A DNA stretch of 64,000 nucleotides, taken from assembly GCF_008629695.1 (NCBI RefSeq), contig NZ_VWSH01000001.1, positions 275,990 through 339,989 on the forward strand, written 5' to 3'. The notes under the pieces are model-generated. The model did no database searches and was not told where the DNA came from. It was given only the letters and a program-made list of their open reading frames with translations. Positions 10,058-20,463 of this stretch are shown piece by piece. The translations under genes were made by a program, and so were the position numbers. This DNA is from Taibaiella lutea (GTDB lineage: Bacteria > Bacteroidota > Bacteroidia > Chitinophagales > Chitinophagaceae). Each line of letters starts with the position of its first letter. Within the stretch, counting starts at the first letter, position 1.

Positions 10058-13000
10058 ATGAAGCTCTGTTCCTTACTTCCTTCCCTGAAAAGACAGGGGA
10101 AAATAGGACTAATTGTTAGCCTTATATATCTCTTACCGCATACCGTATCTGCACAATGCAATACAAATTTGGCTGCTCCTGTAGACGGATCGCGCTGTGG
10201 TCCAGGACAGGTACAACTTACCGCAACTGCACCCGGTACCAATACAATCAATTGGTACCAGCAAGCTACCGGCGGCATACCCTTGGGCAGCGGCAGCCCC
10301 TTTACCACTCCTTTCGTTCCGGTAACCACAACTTTTTATGCTACGGCTGTGTCAGGAACATCGGTAGCATCCGTACAGGTAGGTTCCGGCACCGATACAT
10401 TGCCAAACAGTACACCCGGCGGACCATTTACAAACTGGTACCGTAATGAAGGCACACAAATGCTGTACACGGCAAACGATATCGTAACTAATGGCGGCAA
10501 TGCGGGTTTTATCAACTCTGTTGCCTTTAACTGCGTCAATATTCCGTTGCAGAACGGCAATACTACCCTTACTTCCTTTCCTAATTACAAAATCTCTGTA
10601 GCTGTCGTACCGGCTTCCGCTAATACATTAACTACCTGGGAACCCGCTTCCAGTTTTTCCGTAGTTTATACCAATTCGAGCTTTATGCCGGCATTGGGTT
10701 GGAACGTATTTACTTTCAATACCCCTATTGCCTGGAATGGTACCGACAATATTATCATCCAGATCTGTTATGATCAGACTCAACCTTCATACAGCTCCGG
10801 CGTTAATGGCGAGGACATCGGTAAACATGAATATACGAGTACACAGGATCGCATGTTGTATTTCAATGACGACAACGTAAGCACCTCCTGCGGTGAAACC
10901 GGTTATAACTCATCCGAGTATCTGCCCAATGCGAAGTTTAACCTGACTATGCCTTGTGAAGGACCACGTGTACCTGTAACGGCCGCTATCACGCCCGGAC
11001 CAACCTTTACCAAATCAGCTCCTGAGGTTGTATGTAACAATGCAATAGGCGCCATTACAGTAACGAGTCCATTAAATAATTACAGCAATTACGACTGGAG
11101 TCCTGCTGCAGACCTGTATACTGATGCTGCAGCAACTGTTCCTTATGCCGGTGGTAACGCTACTACCCTTTATTTTAAATCGGCGGAAGTGGGTCAACAC
11201 AGTTTCTTTATGTATGCAACCAATACAGCTGCACCAAATTGTGCTTTTGCCGATACTACAAATATTTGGGTGCAACCTGATAGTGCTTCCATCCTGGCAA
11301 TTTATGACACCATCTGTATTTCAGGCACTTCAGACCTGGTGCTTATCCCGTCAACAGGTTATGCACCCGGCTCTATTCAATGGACGGAATCTTCCGACAA
11401 TATAGGGTACAATGATATTAATGGCGCTACAAACACAGGTTTAACTACACCTACGTTAACAGCCGAACATTATTACAAACCCGTAATCAGTGCGACTTCC
11501 GGTATTTGCCTGGACCCGAAAAAACATATAGTGATTGCTAATCCGCAACTGTTATCTACCAAAGACAGCTTTAATTGCGGGCCCGGAACGGTAGTACTGG
11601 AAGCTGATGCTGATGCAGTATCTACCCTAAGATGGTACGATAGTCCTACCTCTACGCAAGTATTGGGCTCCGGTTCTCCGTTTACCACACCTTACCTCAG
11701 CGCTACCACACAATTTTATGTATCGGCCGGGGCCGGAGCGCCTCAACCTGATCCTACAAAGATTGGTTCAAACAGCAACACTGCTGACTGGAGCGCTATG
11801 CCTTATTACAGTGCTTACAGTTATGGCAATAAAGTTCAGTGGAAGATTTCTGCTGCCGAGATGAACACAGCCGGTTTTAATGCAGGTTATATTACTTCTG
11901 TCGGCTTTACAGTAGGAAGTTACGCAGGCGATCCTTGCGAAAACTTTACTTTGAGCATGAAGAATATACCTTCCGGCGGTCTGGGCGGCAGTTTTCAAAC
12001 AGGTTTGCAGACAGTATTCAGCGTACCTTCTTATCAGCCTGTAACAGGCGGACTTAACGATCACGTGCTGCAAGTGCCTTTCTACTGGGATGGCACATCA
12101 GACATTGTACTGGAAGAATGTCACATAAATGCAAATATTTCGTACAACTATACAGAGGTGGAAGAAAGTTCCAATGCGGAAGGCATGAGCAATACTGCTT
12201 ATTCATATGATGCCACCCATTGTTCCAATCCTGACCCTAACAATACTTACACTACCAGCGACAGGCCTAATATAACCATCACAATGAAACCTCCATGTGA
12301 AACACCTCGCCAGCCGGTAATTGCTTATATTCATCCTAAACCTGTAGTAGATCTTGGAACAGATATTAATATCTGCGTTGATGAACCTGCCTTTAAGGTG
12401 CTGGATGCAGGTGTACAGCCTAATGATCCTTCATTTTTGTGGGATGATAATACAACCAGCCAGATACATCTGGTAAATGAAGACGGTACTTATTATGTAA
12501 AAGTAACCAACAGCTTCGGTTGTCAGAACAGCGATACGATTCATGTACAGTTCCGCATCAATCCTGTTGTAAATCTGGGTAATGATACCAGCATCTGTAA
12601 TGGAGCCACGGTTACTCTTGATGCCGGACCTCAGGGAGTGGAATACTTCTGGAACACAGGCCAGGCCACGCAAACCATTACGGTAAATTCAGCAGGACTT
12701 TACACCGTATTTGTTACGAATGACAAAGGATGTATCAAATCCGATACGATTGAAGTTGAAACGCAGGGACAACTGCCGACTATCCAGGGTATCGAGGTTA
12801 GCAATAACGGTAACCTTACATTTACATTTCATGCCGTTAATCCGCAGAATGTAATTGGTTATGACTGGGATTTTGGAGATGGCACCCAGCACAGTTACGA
12901 ATCATCGCCGATACATACCTACCAACATCTTGACGATTACATGGTAACACTGAATCTGAGCAGCAGTTGTGGCTTCTCCACAGTACAATCTTCTGCACAC

Positions 13001-13273
13001 ATTGTAGGCATCAACCAGCTGAATATAAGCAATGACGAGTTGATGGTATTCCCTAATCCTTCGCGTGGTGAAGCTACTATTTTGAATAAAGGTTCGCTGA
13101 ACATGAAGAAGATTCAGGTGTACAATATATTGGGACAGGTTATTTATTCTGCAAATGCCGACAGCAAAGACAAGCATAGTCTGAACCTTAACGGTTTTAC
13201 CGCAGGTATCTATACTATTGAAATCTATACCGATAAAGGCAGTGTATCCAGAAAGCTGGAAATATTAAAGTAG
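10058..13273 (+). CDS. Large T9SS-exported protein with Ig-like and PKD-like domains
   Basis: 1,071 residues. Signal peptide (hydrophobic about 15-30, cleavage near TVSAQ). Two related Ig-like modules begin CGPGQVQLTATAPG (about residue 47) and CGPGTVVLEADADA (about 508), each followed by GSGSPFTTP and a lectin/jelly-roll-like segment ending in a Cys-rich turn. Then come two short Cys-containing units with NICVDEPAFKVLDAG and TSICNGATVTLDAG, a PKD-like domain (YDWDFGDGTQHSY, about 925-985), and a type A T9SS sorting domain from VFPNPSRGEA to the end. Expected on the cell surface or released after T9SS cleavage; adhesion or binding of a polymer is likely but not shown. A perfect terminator follows. 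Confidence 0.88.
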   Translation: MKLCSLLPSLKRQGKIGLIVSLIYLLPHTVSAQCNTNLAAPVDGSRCGPGQVQLTATAPGTNTINWYQQATGGIPLGSGSPFTTPFVPVTTTFYATAVSGTSVASVQVGSGTDTLPNSTPGGPFTNWYRNEGTQMLYTANDIVTNGGNAGFINSVAFNCVNIPLQNGNTTLTSFPNYKISVAVVPASANTLTTWEPASSFSVVYTNSSFMPALGWNVFTFNTPIAWNGTDNIIIQICYDQTQPSYSSGVNGEDIGKHEYTSTQDRMLYFNDDNVSTSCGETGYNSSEYLPNAKFNLTMPCEGPRVPVTAAITPGPTFTKSAPEVVCNNAIGAITVTSPLNNYSNYDWSPAADLYTDAAATVPYAGGNATTLYFKSAEVGQHSFFMYATNTAAPNCAFADTTNIWVQPDSASILAIYDTICISGTSDLVLIPSTGYAPGSIQWTESSDNIGYNDINGATNTGLTTPTLTAEHYYKPVISATSGICLDPKKHIVIANPQLLSTKDSFNCGPGTVVLEADADAVSTLRWYDSPTSTQVLGSGSPFTTPYLSATTQFYVSAGAGAPQPDPTKIGSNSNTADWSAMPYYSAYSYGNKVQWKISAAEMNTAGFNAGYITSVGFTVGSYAGDPCENFTLSMKNIPSGGLGGSFQTGLQTVFSVPSYQPVTGGLNDHVLQVPFYWDGTSDIVLEECHINANISYNYTEVEESSNAEGMSNTAYSYDATHCSNPDPNNTYTTSDRPNITITMKPPCETPRQPVIAYIHPKPVVDLGTDINICVDEPAFKVLDAGVQPNDPSFLWDDNTTSQIHLVNEDGTYYVKVTNSFGCQNSDTIHVQFRINPVVNLGNDTSICNGATVTLDAGPQGVEYFWNTGQATQTITVNSAGLYTVFVTNDKGCIKSDTIEVETQGQLPTIQGIEVSNNGNLTFTFHAVNPQNVIGYDWDFGDGTQHSYESSPIHTYQHLDDYMVTLNLSSSCGFSTVQSSAHIVGINQLNISNDELMVFPNPSRGEATILNKGSLNMKKIQVYNILGQVIYSANADSKDKHSLNLNGFTAGIYTIEIYTDKGSVSRKLEILK

Positions 13274-13289
13274 ATTTACCATAAATACT

Positions 13290-13331
13290 AAAACAAAATA
13301 ACCGGGCTCGAAAGCCCGGTTATTTTGTTTT
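13290..13331. terminator. Intrinsic terminator after the T9SS protein
   Basis: Perfect 19-bp stem (13290-13308 with 13313-13331), loop CGAA, G+C-rich core CCGGGCT with A/T flanks giving the U-tract. Confidence 0.93.
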
Positions 13332-13497
13332 AAACTGGGATATTGCGCAGCCGAATCACCGCAGAATGCAAAGAATTTTACCTCTCTGGGTTTATAATCC
13401 TTTAAAATTCAGGCAAAAAGACGGTGTTAATTTCAAATAGTTGAACAGTTAGGCATGATATTTGTAGTATCCATAGTTCAATCAATGTCATTAATCT

Positions 13498-16389
13498 ATG
13501 GAAAGGGTTAAAAAAATAGTTTTTAAGGTTTTAAAATGGTTTGGAATTTGTGTGGCGGCAATATTATTGCTGATGTTTATCATTCCGCTATTATTCCCCG
13601 GCACCATTTCTCAGCAAGTAAAGGTATTTGCCAATAAGCATCTGGCGGCGAAGCTTGATTACAAGAAAGTGCACCTGACATTCTTCCGTCATTTTCCATC
13701 CCTTACGGTATCGGTAGATGATTTATTGCTTCAAGGGTCCAGGCCCTATCAACAGGACACTTTACTGTGGGCAAAAGAAGTGGCAGCGGGCGTCAATCTC
13801 AAAAACCTGATTTTTGACGGAGTGGTTAAGATTGATGAGGTTTATGTGAGCGATGCTTATGCAAATGTTTACGTGGACAGTAAAGGGCAGGCTAATTATA
13901 ATGTATTTGTTTCCGGCCCCGATAAAAGCCCCAAAGACACTACGGAGAAAGGTGCATCTATAAAGCTTGATCTCATCAAATTTAAGAACTGGCATATCAG
14001 GTACGATGATCATGCAGCTAAAATGTTTGTAGAAGCCAAAGGGCTTAATTATACAGGACAAGGTGGATTAAGCGAAGATATTTTTGATCTTGAAACCGAT
14101 CTTAAAATTGACAAACTGGACTTTAGCCTTGACAGGGTTTATTATGCCCAGCAAAAATCCCTGCACGCTGACCTGATCACAAAAATCAATACCCATGCCT
14201 TGACTTTTGTACTCAAAAAGAATGAATTAAAAATCAATGATCTCCCATTAAAATTCACAGGTTTCGTAAGTATCCTCAAAGACGGGTATGATATTGACAT
14301 CAAAGCCGCTTCAGAAAAAACCACGATCCGTGATATGATTTCTGTGCTGCCGCCACAGTATCTTGATTGGGCTAAGGACACCAAAATAGAAGGTAAAAGT
14401 GATTTGTTTTTCAGCCTGAAAGGAAAATACAGCGAACCTGAAAACCTGAAGCCGAGGTTTACGGCACGCCTGTTAGTTAACGACGGTGTCATTTCCAACG
14501 CGAAGGCTCCGGTGCCTATGAACAATCTCAATGTGGACCTTAACATTGATCTGCCTTCATTGGATGCGGAACAACTGACGCTGGATTTGAAAAAATTAAG
14601 CTTTGACCTGGGAAAGAACAATAATTTCAGGGCAGTTGTCAAAACAAAAGGATTAACTGAAATGGCTGTGAACGCCAATATAAAGGGTGCTGTTAATTTG
14701 CAGACACTGGATGAGGCATTAGGCTTAAAAGACCTTGATATGAAAGGCCTGATTAATACAGATATTACTGCGAATGGTATTTTTAATATGGATAAAAAAC
14801 TATTTCCAAAAACCAACGGTTTTATCAACCTGAAAGAAGGCTGGTTAAAAACCAAGGTCTATCCCCACCCCATACAGCATATCAATATCACTGCTAACGT
14901 TACAGATACGGATGGCACCTTCAGTAGTCTTGGTGTGCGGCTTTCGCCTTTTAAATTTGATTTTGAAGGAAACCCCGTATACGTTGACGCAGATTTAAGG
15001 AATTTCGAAGACCTGCTTTATAAGGTGCGTGCAAAAGGCGTTTTAAATGTCGGAAGAATCTATCAGGTTTTTTCAAGAAAGGGCTTTGATGTCAGCGGAA
15101 TAATTACTGCAGATCTTTCTCTGAATGGCCGCGAGAGTTATGCCACCACCGGACAATACAGCAAACTGGATAACAAAGGTACTTTGATCCTGAAAAACAT
15201 AAAAGCAACAACCACTTACCTGCCTAAATCATTTTATATTAAAGAAGGTAATTTTCAGTTTGAGAACGAAAAAATGTGGTTCAGAAAGTTTTATGCTACT
15301 TACGGCAAATCCGATTTTTCGCTGAACGGCTATTTGCTGAACACCATCAATTATTTTATTGAACGTAAAGGCACGCTGCACGGTAACTTCAACCTGCATT
15401 CCGAACGCATTGTGATTGATGAATTTATGGCGCTCAAAAACGGCGATAACGATGATAAATCTTTACAGGTTGAATATGCCAAAGCAGAAAACCCCAAAAG
15501 CAGCGGTGTGGTAATTGTTCCCAAAAACCTGGATGTCGCTTTAGAAGTAGATGCAAAGAATGTATATTTTCAGGGACTGGATATCAATCAGCTTCACGGA
15601 ACCGCAGCATTGCAGGGCGGCCAGATATTTTTAAAGAACACCTCATTTGACATTATCGGAAGCAGGATGAATATTGATGCCCGCTATCAGGATGAATCGC
15701 CCTTAACTGCCAACTTTGATGTTGCGCTTAAAGTATTGGACTTTAATGTGCAAAGAGCCTACAAAGAAATCGACATGGTGCGCGAGATGGCTACCAATGC
15801 AAAAGATGTAAGCGGTATCGTATCGTTGGATTACAAGCTAAAAGGCGATTTTGATAAAAATATGAATCCTATTTATCCTTCTTTGGAAGGCGGCGGTGTA
15901 GTAAACTTAAGAGATGTAGCGGTAAAAAAAATAAAAATGCTTTCGGTAATCGGCGATAACGTAGGCGCTGATGCCTTCGACAATCCTGACATGAAAGGTG
16001 TCAATATCGTAACACACATCAAGGACAACCTGATCCACATCGAAGAATTTAAATTTAAAGTTTCTATTCTAAGGCCGGCAGTCAGCGGAACAACAAGTTT
16101 TAATGGTTTATTGGATATTCTTGTAAAGATAGGCCTGCCTCCGGGCGGTTGGATAAGCGTGCCTGTTGCAGTAACAGGTACAGAGGAAAAACCAAAAATC
16201 AAATTCTTTACCAGCAAAGGCCAGGGAATTTTAACGGCTGTTTACAACAGAAGAATAAATAAGGTAATAAGGGAAGAAAAACGTGATGTAAAAAAATCGG
16301 GAAGCGAGCAACGCAAGGAGAAAGAAGTACAGGAAAAGAAAGCAAAAAATGCAGAGAAGCAAATAGATAAAGACATTAAAAAAGATTGA
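13498..16389 (+). CDS. AsmA-like envelope protein
   Basis: 963 residues with one N-terminal membrane segment (about 12-32), then a long beta-rich periplasmic region. The start (VFANKHLAAKLDYKKVHLTFFRHFPSLTVSVDDL) and the C-terminal block (about 800-905) match the AsmA/YhdP-like family, whose members form long grooves thought to carry phospholipids between the membranes. The last 45 residues are a Lys/Glu-rich charged tail. Stands alone between two terminators. Family assignment is firm; a lipid-transfer role is from the family. Confidence 0.85.
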   Translation: MERVKKIVFKVLKWFGICVAAILLLMFIIPLLFPGTISQQVKVFANKHLAAKLDYKKVHLTFFRHFPSLTVSVDDLLLQGSRPYQQDTLLWAKEVAAGVNLKNLIFDGVVKIDEVYVSDAYANVYVDSKGQANYNVFVSGPDKSPKDTTEKGASIKLDLIKFKNWHIRYDDHAAKMFVEAKGLNYTGQGGLSEDIFDLETDLKIDKLDFSLDRVYYAQQKSLHADLITKINTHALTFVLKKNELKINDLPLKFTGFVSILKDGYDIDIKAASEKTTIRDMISVLPPQYLDWAKDTKIEGKSDLFFSLKGKYSEPENLKPRFTARLLVNDGVISNAKAPVPMNNLNVDLNIDLPSLDAEQLTLDLKKLSFDLGKNNNFRAVVKTKGLTEMAVNANIKGAVNLQTLDEALGLKDLDMKGLINTDITANGIFNMDKKLFPKTNGFINLKEGWLKTKVYPHPIQHINITANVTDTDGTFSSLGVRLSPFKFDFEGNPVYVDADLRNFEDLLYKVRAKGVLNVGRIYQVFSRKGFDVSGIITADLSLNGRESYATTGQYSKLDNKGTLILKNIKATTTYLPKSFYIKEGNFQFENEKMWFRKFYATYGKSDFSLNGYLLNTINYFIERKGTLHGNFNLHSERIVIDEFMALKNGDNDDKSLQVEYAKAENPKSSGVVIVPKNLDVALEVDAKNVYFQGLDINQLHGTAALQGGQIFLKNTSFDIIGSRMNIDARYQDESPLTANFDVALKVLDFNVQRAYKEIDMVREMATNAKDVSGIVSLDYKLKGDFDKNMNPIYPSLEGGGVVNLRDVAVKKIKMLSVIGDNVGADAFDNPDMKGVNIVTHIKDNLIHIEEFKFKVSILRPAVSGTTSFNGLLDILVKIGLPPGGWISVPVAVTGTEEKPKIKFFTSKGQGILTAVYNRRINKVIREEKRDVKKSGSEQRKEKEVQEKKAKNAEKQIDKDIKKD

Positions 16390-16438
16390 TCCGGAAATTC
16401 CGGTTAGTATAAGGCCGTTATTTACCCGCATTTTATCA

Positions 16439-16470
16439 AAAGAGCATATCCTTTACCGGATATGCTCTTT
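16439..16470. terminator. Intrinsic terminator after the AsmA-like gene
   Basis: 13-bp perfect stem (16439-16451 with 16458-16470), 6-nt loop, ending in CTCTTT. Confidence 0.8.
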
Positions 16471-17105
16471 CAGGGTTGAAATGAATTTATCCTTTCAAAA
16501 CTTAATAATGCAATGCAACGTATATGGAATAATAATGCAAAACATTTCTTTAAATTCTCTTGAATAATTCTTAAAATCCGTAGTTAAGCTTAATTTATTT
16601 AAACGCAATTATATATATTAGCCGAAATGCTTGAAGACTATTTATTACTAAAATTTCATAGACAATTATTACTGGATTGTCGGATAACCGGGATAAAGCT
16701 GAAGATTTCGGTATGTTCCGGAAGGCCGTACTTGTATGAAATCATTAAAAAAAGAAATGAATTACTAAGGCGCAACCTCATGTTGAAATCAATATTGAAC
16801 ATGTCAGTCGTCAATTAAAAAAAGAAACACCTCTTTCGGGCCAAAGATGCGATGCAGATGTTGGTCATTATGTCAACATGCATTGCCTTCCAATTTCAAA
16901 GTTATTTCGATATACTTCTCCTGAACCCGCTCATCAATTTCAGGTTGCAATTATAAAGAGTTTCAAAACCGGTGCATTTCGGAAACAACAGCTTATTTCC
17001 TTAAAAATGAACAATTTAGCCAAAGAATCATTATGTTCTGTTAAGTAGTCCTCTTCTCCGGAATTTAGTTAATAAGGGAGAATAAAAGAACAGTACAATA
17101 TAATT
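16471..17105. other. 635-bp region with possible decayed gene
   Basis: No recognisable intact gene. A 63-codon frame starts at an ATG at 16627 (MLEDYLLLKFHRQ...). A second plus-strand frame, one base shifted, stays open without an early start from about 16761 to the stop at 17048 and reads like protein (VEINIEHVSRQLKKETPL...). Together they could be a frameshifted gene of about 145 codons, but no family was recognised and both may be chance. Confidence 0.3.
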
Positions 17106-18461
17106 ATGATTGGGAAAAGGTCGTTTGGCAAGGATAACATACAGCTCTCACAAATTCTTAAAGGAATTATCATAGGGTGTATTTTCATCGGATTTCATAA
17201 TAAAGCATGGTGTCAGGTAAAAGTTACAGCCGATACAAGGGAAACAGATTCTATTTTAGATAATTCAATAAAAGTCCGGCCGGAGCAGGTCGACCCTTCT
17301 AATGAATATGATCTGGGTAATCTGATCGGAGACATATTGCATCCTAACAAAAAGCCCGATTCCGTAAGCAAAAAATCCTCCGGCATTGTTATTATTCCAA
17401 ACATTGCCGCCAATCCCAGCATAGGCGCACAGATAGGTATTAAAGCGGTAGCAGGCCGGAAGTTAGGCAATGACCCCAACACACTTTTATCCATCGCCGC
17501 CACCTCTGCTTCCATCACCACAAAAGGCATCCTTTATTTTTACATCAATCACAACATATACACCGCAGGCAATAAATGGAACTTACAGGGCAACCTTGTT
17601 GCAGCCAAAAGCGTAACACCCGATCATGGAATGGGTATAGGGCAGCCCAATGCCGGAAGCGAAACCCAGCAGGCATTAGCCAATCCGGAACGTAAAGGAC
17701 GTGCGCTGCATTCACAATATTATAATTTCCGCGAAAAGATATATAAGGAAGTAAATAAAGGATTGTTTGTCGGCGCAGGTGTTTCATTTGACATCAGAAG
17801 AAAAATAACACAGAATGACACATCCGACCATTTGACACCCTTTAATATTTACAGTGACGAACATGGATTTTCAAGAGATCATTATATGGCTAACGGCCTC
17901 TTGTTTGATGTTCAATACACCACGCGCGATAATCAAAACCGTGCCTATAAAGGCATTTATGCAAATGCCGGATTCCGCTTTAATCAGACATGGATGGGCA
18001 GCAGCAAAAACGCTGTACAATTTACCACCGACTTCAGAAAATACTTTAGCCTCTCCCGGTTACACCCCGAACATGTTATTGCTTTATGGAACTGGGGGTC
18101 TTACATATTAAGTGGCGCTGTTCCTTACCTCGAGCTGCCCGGAACAGCAAAAGATCCGGGCTCCCGCAGTGGCAGGGGATATTCGGTAGGTTATTTTAAA
18201 GGTACCCAATATAATTATTCAGAAATAGAATACCGCTTCCCGATCTTAAACAATCATTTTATCAGCGGCGTAGCCTTCATGAACCTTCAAACCGCCAACG
18301 ATGAGTCCGGTACCAAATTGTTTCAGGTATGGCAACCCGGCTATGGCGCAGGATTACGTGTACTGCTTAACAAAGCTACCCGCACCAATTTATGCCTGGA
18401 TTACGCTTTCGGAAAGTTTGGTTGCAAAGGATTCTTTCTGGGGTTAAATGAAACCTTTTAG
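17106..18461 (+). CDS. BamA/D15-like outer-membrane barrel protein
   Basis: 451 residues with an N-terminal signal-like segment (about 15-37, ending AWCQ). After a linker, a beta-barrel begins around IVIIPNIAANPSIGAQIGIK and carries typical surface-antigen (D15) strands: RDNQNRAYKGIYANAGFRF, RGYSVGYFKGTQYNYSEIEYRFPI, ending with aromatic F. No POTRA repeats are present, so it is a short relative of the BamA/TamA superfamily rather than BamA itself. Its 3' untranslated region is the 41-bp repeat array ending in a terminator. Function unknown. Confidence 0.8.
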   Translation: MIGKRSFGKDNIQLSQILKGIIIGCIFIGFHNKAWCQVKVTADTRETDSILDNSIKVRPEQVDPSNEYDLGNLIGDILHPNKKPDSVSKKSSGIVIIPNIAANPSIGAQIGIKAVAGRKLGNDPNTLLSIAATSASITTKGILYFYINHNIYTAGNKWNLQGNLVAAKSVTPDHGMGIGQPNAGSETQQALANPERKGRALHSQYYNFREKIYKEVNKGLFVGAGVSFDIRRKITQNDTSDHLTPFNIYSDEHGFSRDHYMANGLLFDVQYTTRDNQNRAYKGIYANAGFRFNQTWMGSSKNAVQFTTDFRKYFSLSRLHPEHVIALWNWGSYILSGAVPYLELPGTAKDPGSRSGRGYSVGYFKGTQYNYSEIEYRFPILNNHFISGVAFMNLQTANDESGTKLFQVWQPGYGAGLRVLLNKATRTNLCLDYAFGKFGCKGFFLGLNETF

Positions 18462-18500
18462 CCGCCCGGGCGCTGTATGCCGGAAGTATGTCTCTTATAA

Positions 18501-18912
18501 AGGGACGAAAAAACGAATCCTGACAATACAAGTTTACAGAAAAACAGAAAAAATTAACTGCAACGATAAGCTGCTTATGGAAGGACGTAAAAAATTAACC
18601 CCGACGTTAAGCCTCTTACGGAGGGACAGAAAAAATTAACTACGACGTTAATCTACTTACGTAAGGACGTAAAAAATTAACCACGACGATAAGCCGCTTA
18701 TGGAGGGATAGAAAAAATTAACTACGACGTTAAGCTGCTTATGTAGGGACAGAAAAAATTAACCACGACGATAAGCTGCTTATAGAGGGACAGAAAATAT
18801 TAACTACGACGTTAATATTTTTACTGAATTGAAGAAAAAATTAACTAAAACGATAATTCTATTATTGAGAGACGGAAAAGATTAATCTCGACGATAAGCC
18901 CGGTAAAACACA
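18501..18912 (+). repeat. 41-bp tandem repeat array in a 3' UTR
   Basis: The anchor ATTAAC (ATTAAT in the last unit) starts at 18553, 18594, 18635, 18676, 18717, 18758, 18799, 18840 and 18881, an exact 41-bp step with no indel over nine units; a tenth, degenerate unit precedes them from about 18501. Unit layout: A-rich run, TTAAC, CGACG[TA]TAAGC, centre, GCTTAT, AGGGAC. Best units contain the dyad ATAAGC-N-GCTTAT. 41 is not a multiple of 3 and stops occur, so the array is not coding. It lies between the stop at 18461 and the hairpin at 18896, so it should be transcribed. Confidence 0.9.
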
Positions 18913-18928
18913 ATGCTTTACCGGGCTT
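18896..18928 (+). terminator. Terminator closing the repeat array
   Basis: 12-bp perfect stem (18896-18907 with 18917-18928), 9-nt loop. The left arm is the end of the last 41-bp unit, so array and terminator are fused. Confidence 0.85.
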
Positions 18929-19090
18929 TGTATTTAAAATACTTAACCGAATTGTCTGTAAGGGATTTATACCCCGCAATACAAAACATCCATCATAAAG
19001 TCAAAATCATCCATTTTCCACGAACGATTGCCATTCCATCTTTGCAATCGACAATAATTTACAAATAATATCATCAAAGTTTAGATAAAG

Positions 19091-20179
19091 ATGGATGTTG
19101 ATAATCTATTCAAGCCGCTTACCCTGCTGCATGGCCCAGCAATGAAAAATCGTTTTATGATGGCGCCGCTGACCAGTCAGCAAAGTGAACATGACGGCAC
19201 TGCCTCTGAATTCGACCAGCAATGGATCGAACAGCTTGCGCAAAGCGGCTATGCATTAATCCAGACTGGTGCCGCTACCGTAGAAGCAGGCGGCATTGCC
19301 TTTGAGCGCCAGATGGGCATCCACAGCGACGATCATCTGCCGGGGCTGACAAAAATGGCAACCGCTATACGTAAAGAGGGTGTGCTATCAGCAGTGCAAT
19401 TACATCACGCCGGACACCGCGCCAAGTCATTAATCGGGGGAATACCTGCCCCTGCCTCGGGCAACACGGTGCCGGGTATTGAAGCAATCACAACAGAAGA
19501 AGTCGGGCGTATTCGCGACAGCTTCATTGCAGCTGCAAAGAGAGCCCAAATAGCCGGGTTCAATGGCGTTTCAGTGCATGGGGCCTTTGGATGGATTCTT
19601 TCTGAATTCATGTCTCCGCATTTGAACGACCGTAAAGATAAATATGGCGGCAATCTGGAAAACCGCGCCCGCTTCACCATTGAAGTCATCGAAGGAATCC
19701 GGCAGGCTTGCGGCCCTGATTTTCAAATCGGATGGCGCTTGTCAATCGAACGCTATGGATTGCGTTTGGAAGAGATGCGTGAAATCACGGCCCATATATT
19801 TGATCGCGAACTGATCGATTATCTGGATCTGGCTTTGTGGGATTCTGCACAAACAGTGAGAGAGGGAACATATCAGGGAAAGACCATGCTCAGCATCTTC
19901 ACCGGACTCCCGCGAAAAGGCGTACGTCTTGGTGCAGCCGGAAAAATTATGAGTGCGCAACGTGCTGCAACACTACTGGAGGAGGGCTGTGATTTTGTAC
20001 TGATCGCACGTGCAGGCATTCTTCAACGGGACTTCCCGTTGAAGGTAAAGGCAAACCCGATGTTCGATAGTACAACGCTTCCTGTAACGGCCGAATACCT
20101 GCGCAGGGGCGGACTGAGCGAACGCTTTATCCATACGATGCGTGGATGGCAGACCTTTGTAAAAGCAGGCTCCTTATAG
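19091..20179 (+). CDS. NADH:flavin oxidoreductase, old yellow enzyme family
   Basis: 362 residues, a complete FMN-binding TIM barrel. It begins NLFKPLTLLHGPAMKNRFMMAPLT as in the family. The signature around residue 163 reads HGAFGWILSEFMSPHLND, then YGGNLENRARF. His163 is present, but the second substrate-binding position, usually His or Asn (HxAHGY), is Phe166, which may change substrate range. These enzymes use NAD(P)H to reduce activated C=C bonds or nitro compounds. ATG at 19091 fits the family N-terminus. Stands alone before a terminator. Confidence 0.92.
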   Translation: MDVDNLFKPLTLLHGPAMKNRFMMAPLTSQQSEHDGTASEFDQQWIEQLAQSGYALIQTGAATVEAGGIAFERQMGIHSDDHLPGLTKMATAIRKEGVLSAVQLHHAGHRAKSLIGGIPAPASGNTVPGIEAITTEEVGRIRDSFIAAAKRAQIAGFNGVSVHGAFGWILSEFMSPHLNDRKDKYGGNLENRARFTIEVIEGIRQACGPDFQIGWRLSIERYGLRLEEMREITAHIFDRELIDYLDLALWDSAQTVREGTYQGKTMLSIFTGLPRKGVRLGAAGKIMSAQRAATLLEEGCDFVLIARAGILQRDFPLKVKANPMFDSTTLPVTAEYLRRGGLSERFIHTMRGWQTFVKAGSL

Positions 20180-20315
20180 GTTTCTCCTCAATGCCATTGA
20201 CTTAATGATTGACTGTGTTTAAGACTTGTTTTCTATTTAGCCTTTCAACACAATTTCATCCAACTGATTTGCCTATGTACCTATGTAGTTAAAATAAAAT
20301 GCAATGCTTTTAATG

Positions 20316-20351
20316 AACGAAGCGGAACTCTTTATATAGTTCCGCTTCGTT
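20316..20351. terminator. Terminator after the flavin oxidoreductase
   Basis: 14-bp perfect stem (20316-20329 with 20338-20351), 8-nt loop, T-rich tail. Confidence 0.88.
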
Positions 20352-20463
20352 CGTTTGTGTGCTTTCCCGGGTTACTAAAAAAATCCTCCATTAGATTGTA
20401 AGAATCCTCCATTCTTTACCAGCCAGTCCCGCCGCACCTTTGCATTGTAAATAAATTATTGAT

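Noticed and set aside
18448-18639. Coding frame through the 41-bp array
   Set aside because: 41 is not divisible by 3, so units shift frame; the frame also overlaps the end of the D15-like gene.
18501-18912. CRISPR array
   Set aside because: Units repeat continuously at 41 bp with no unique spacers and no cas genes; it is a minisatellite.
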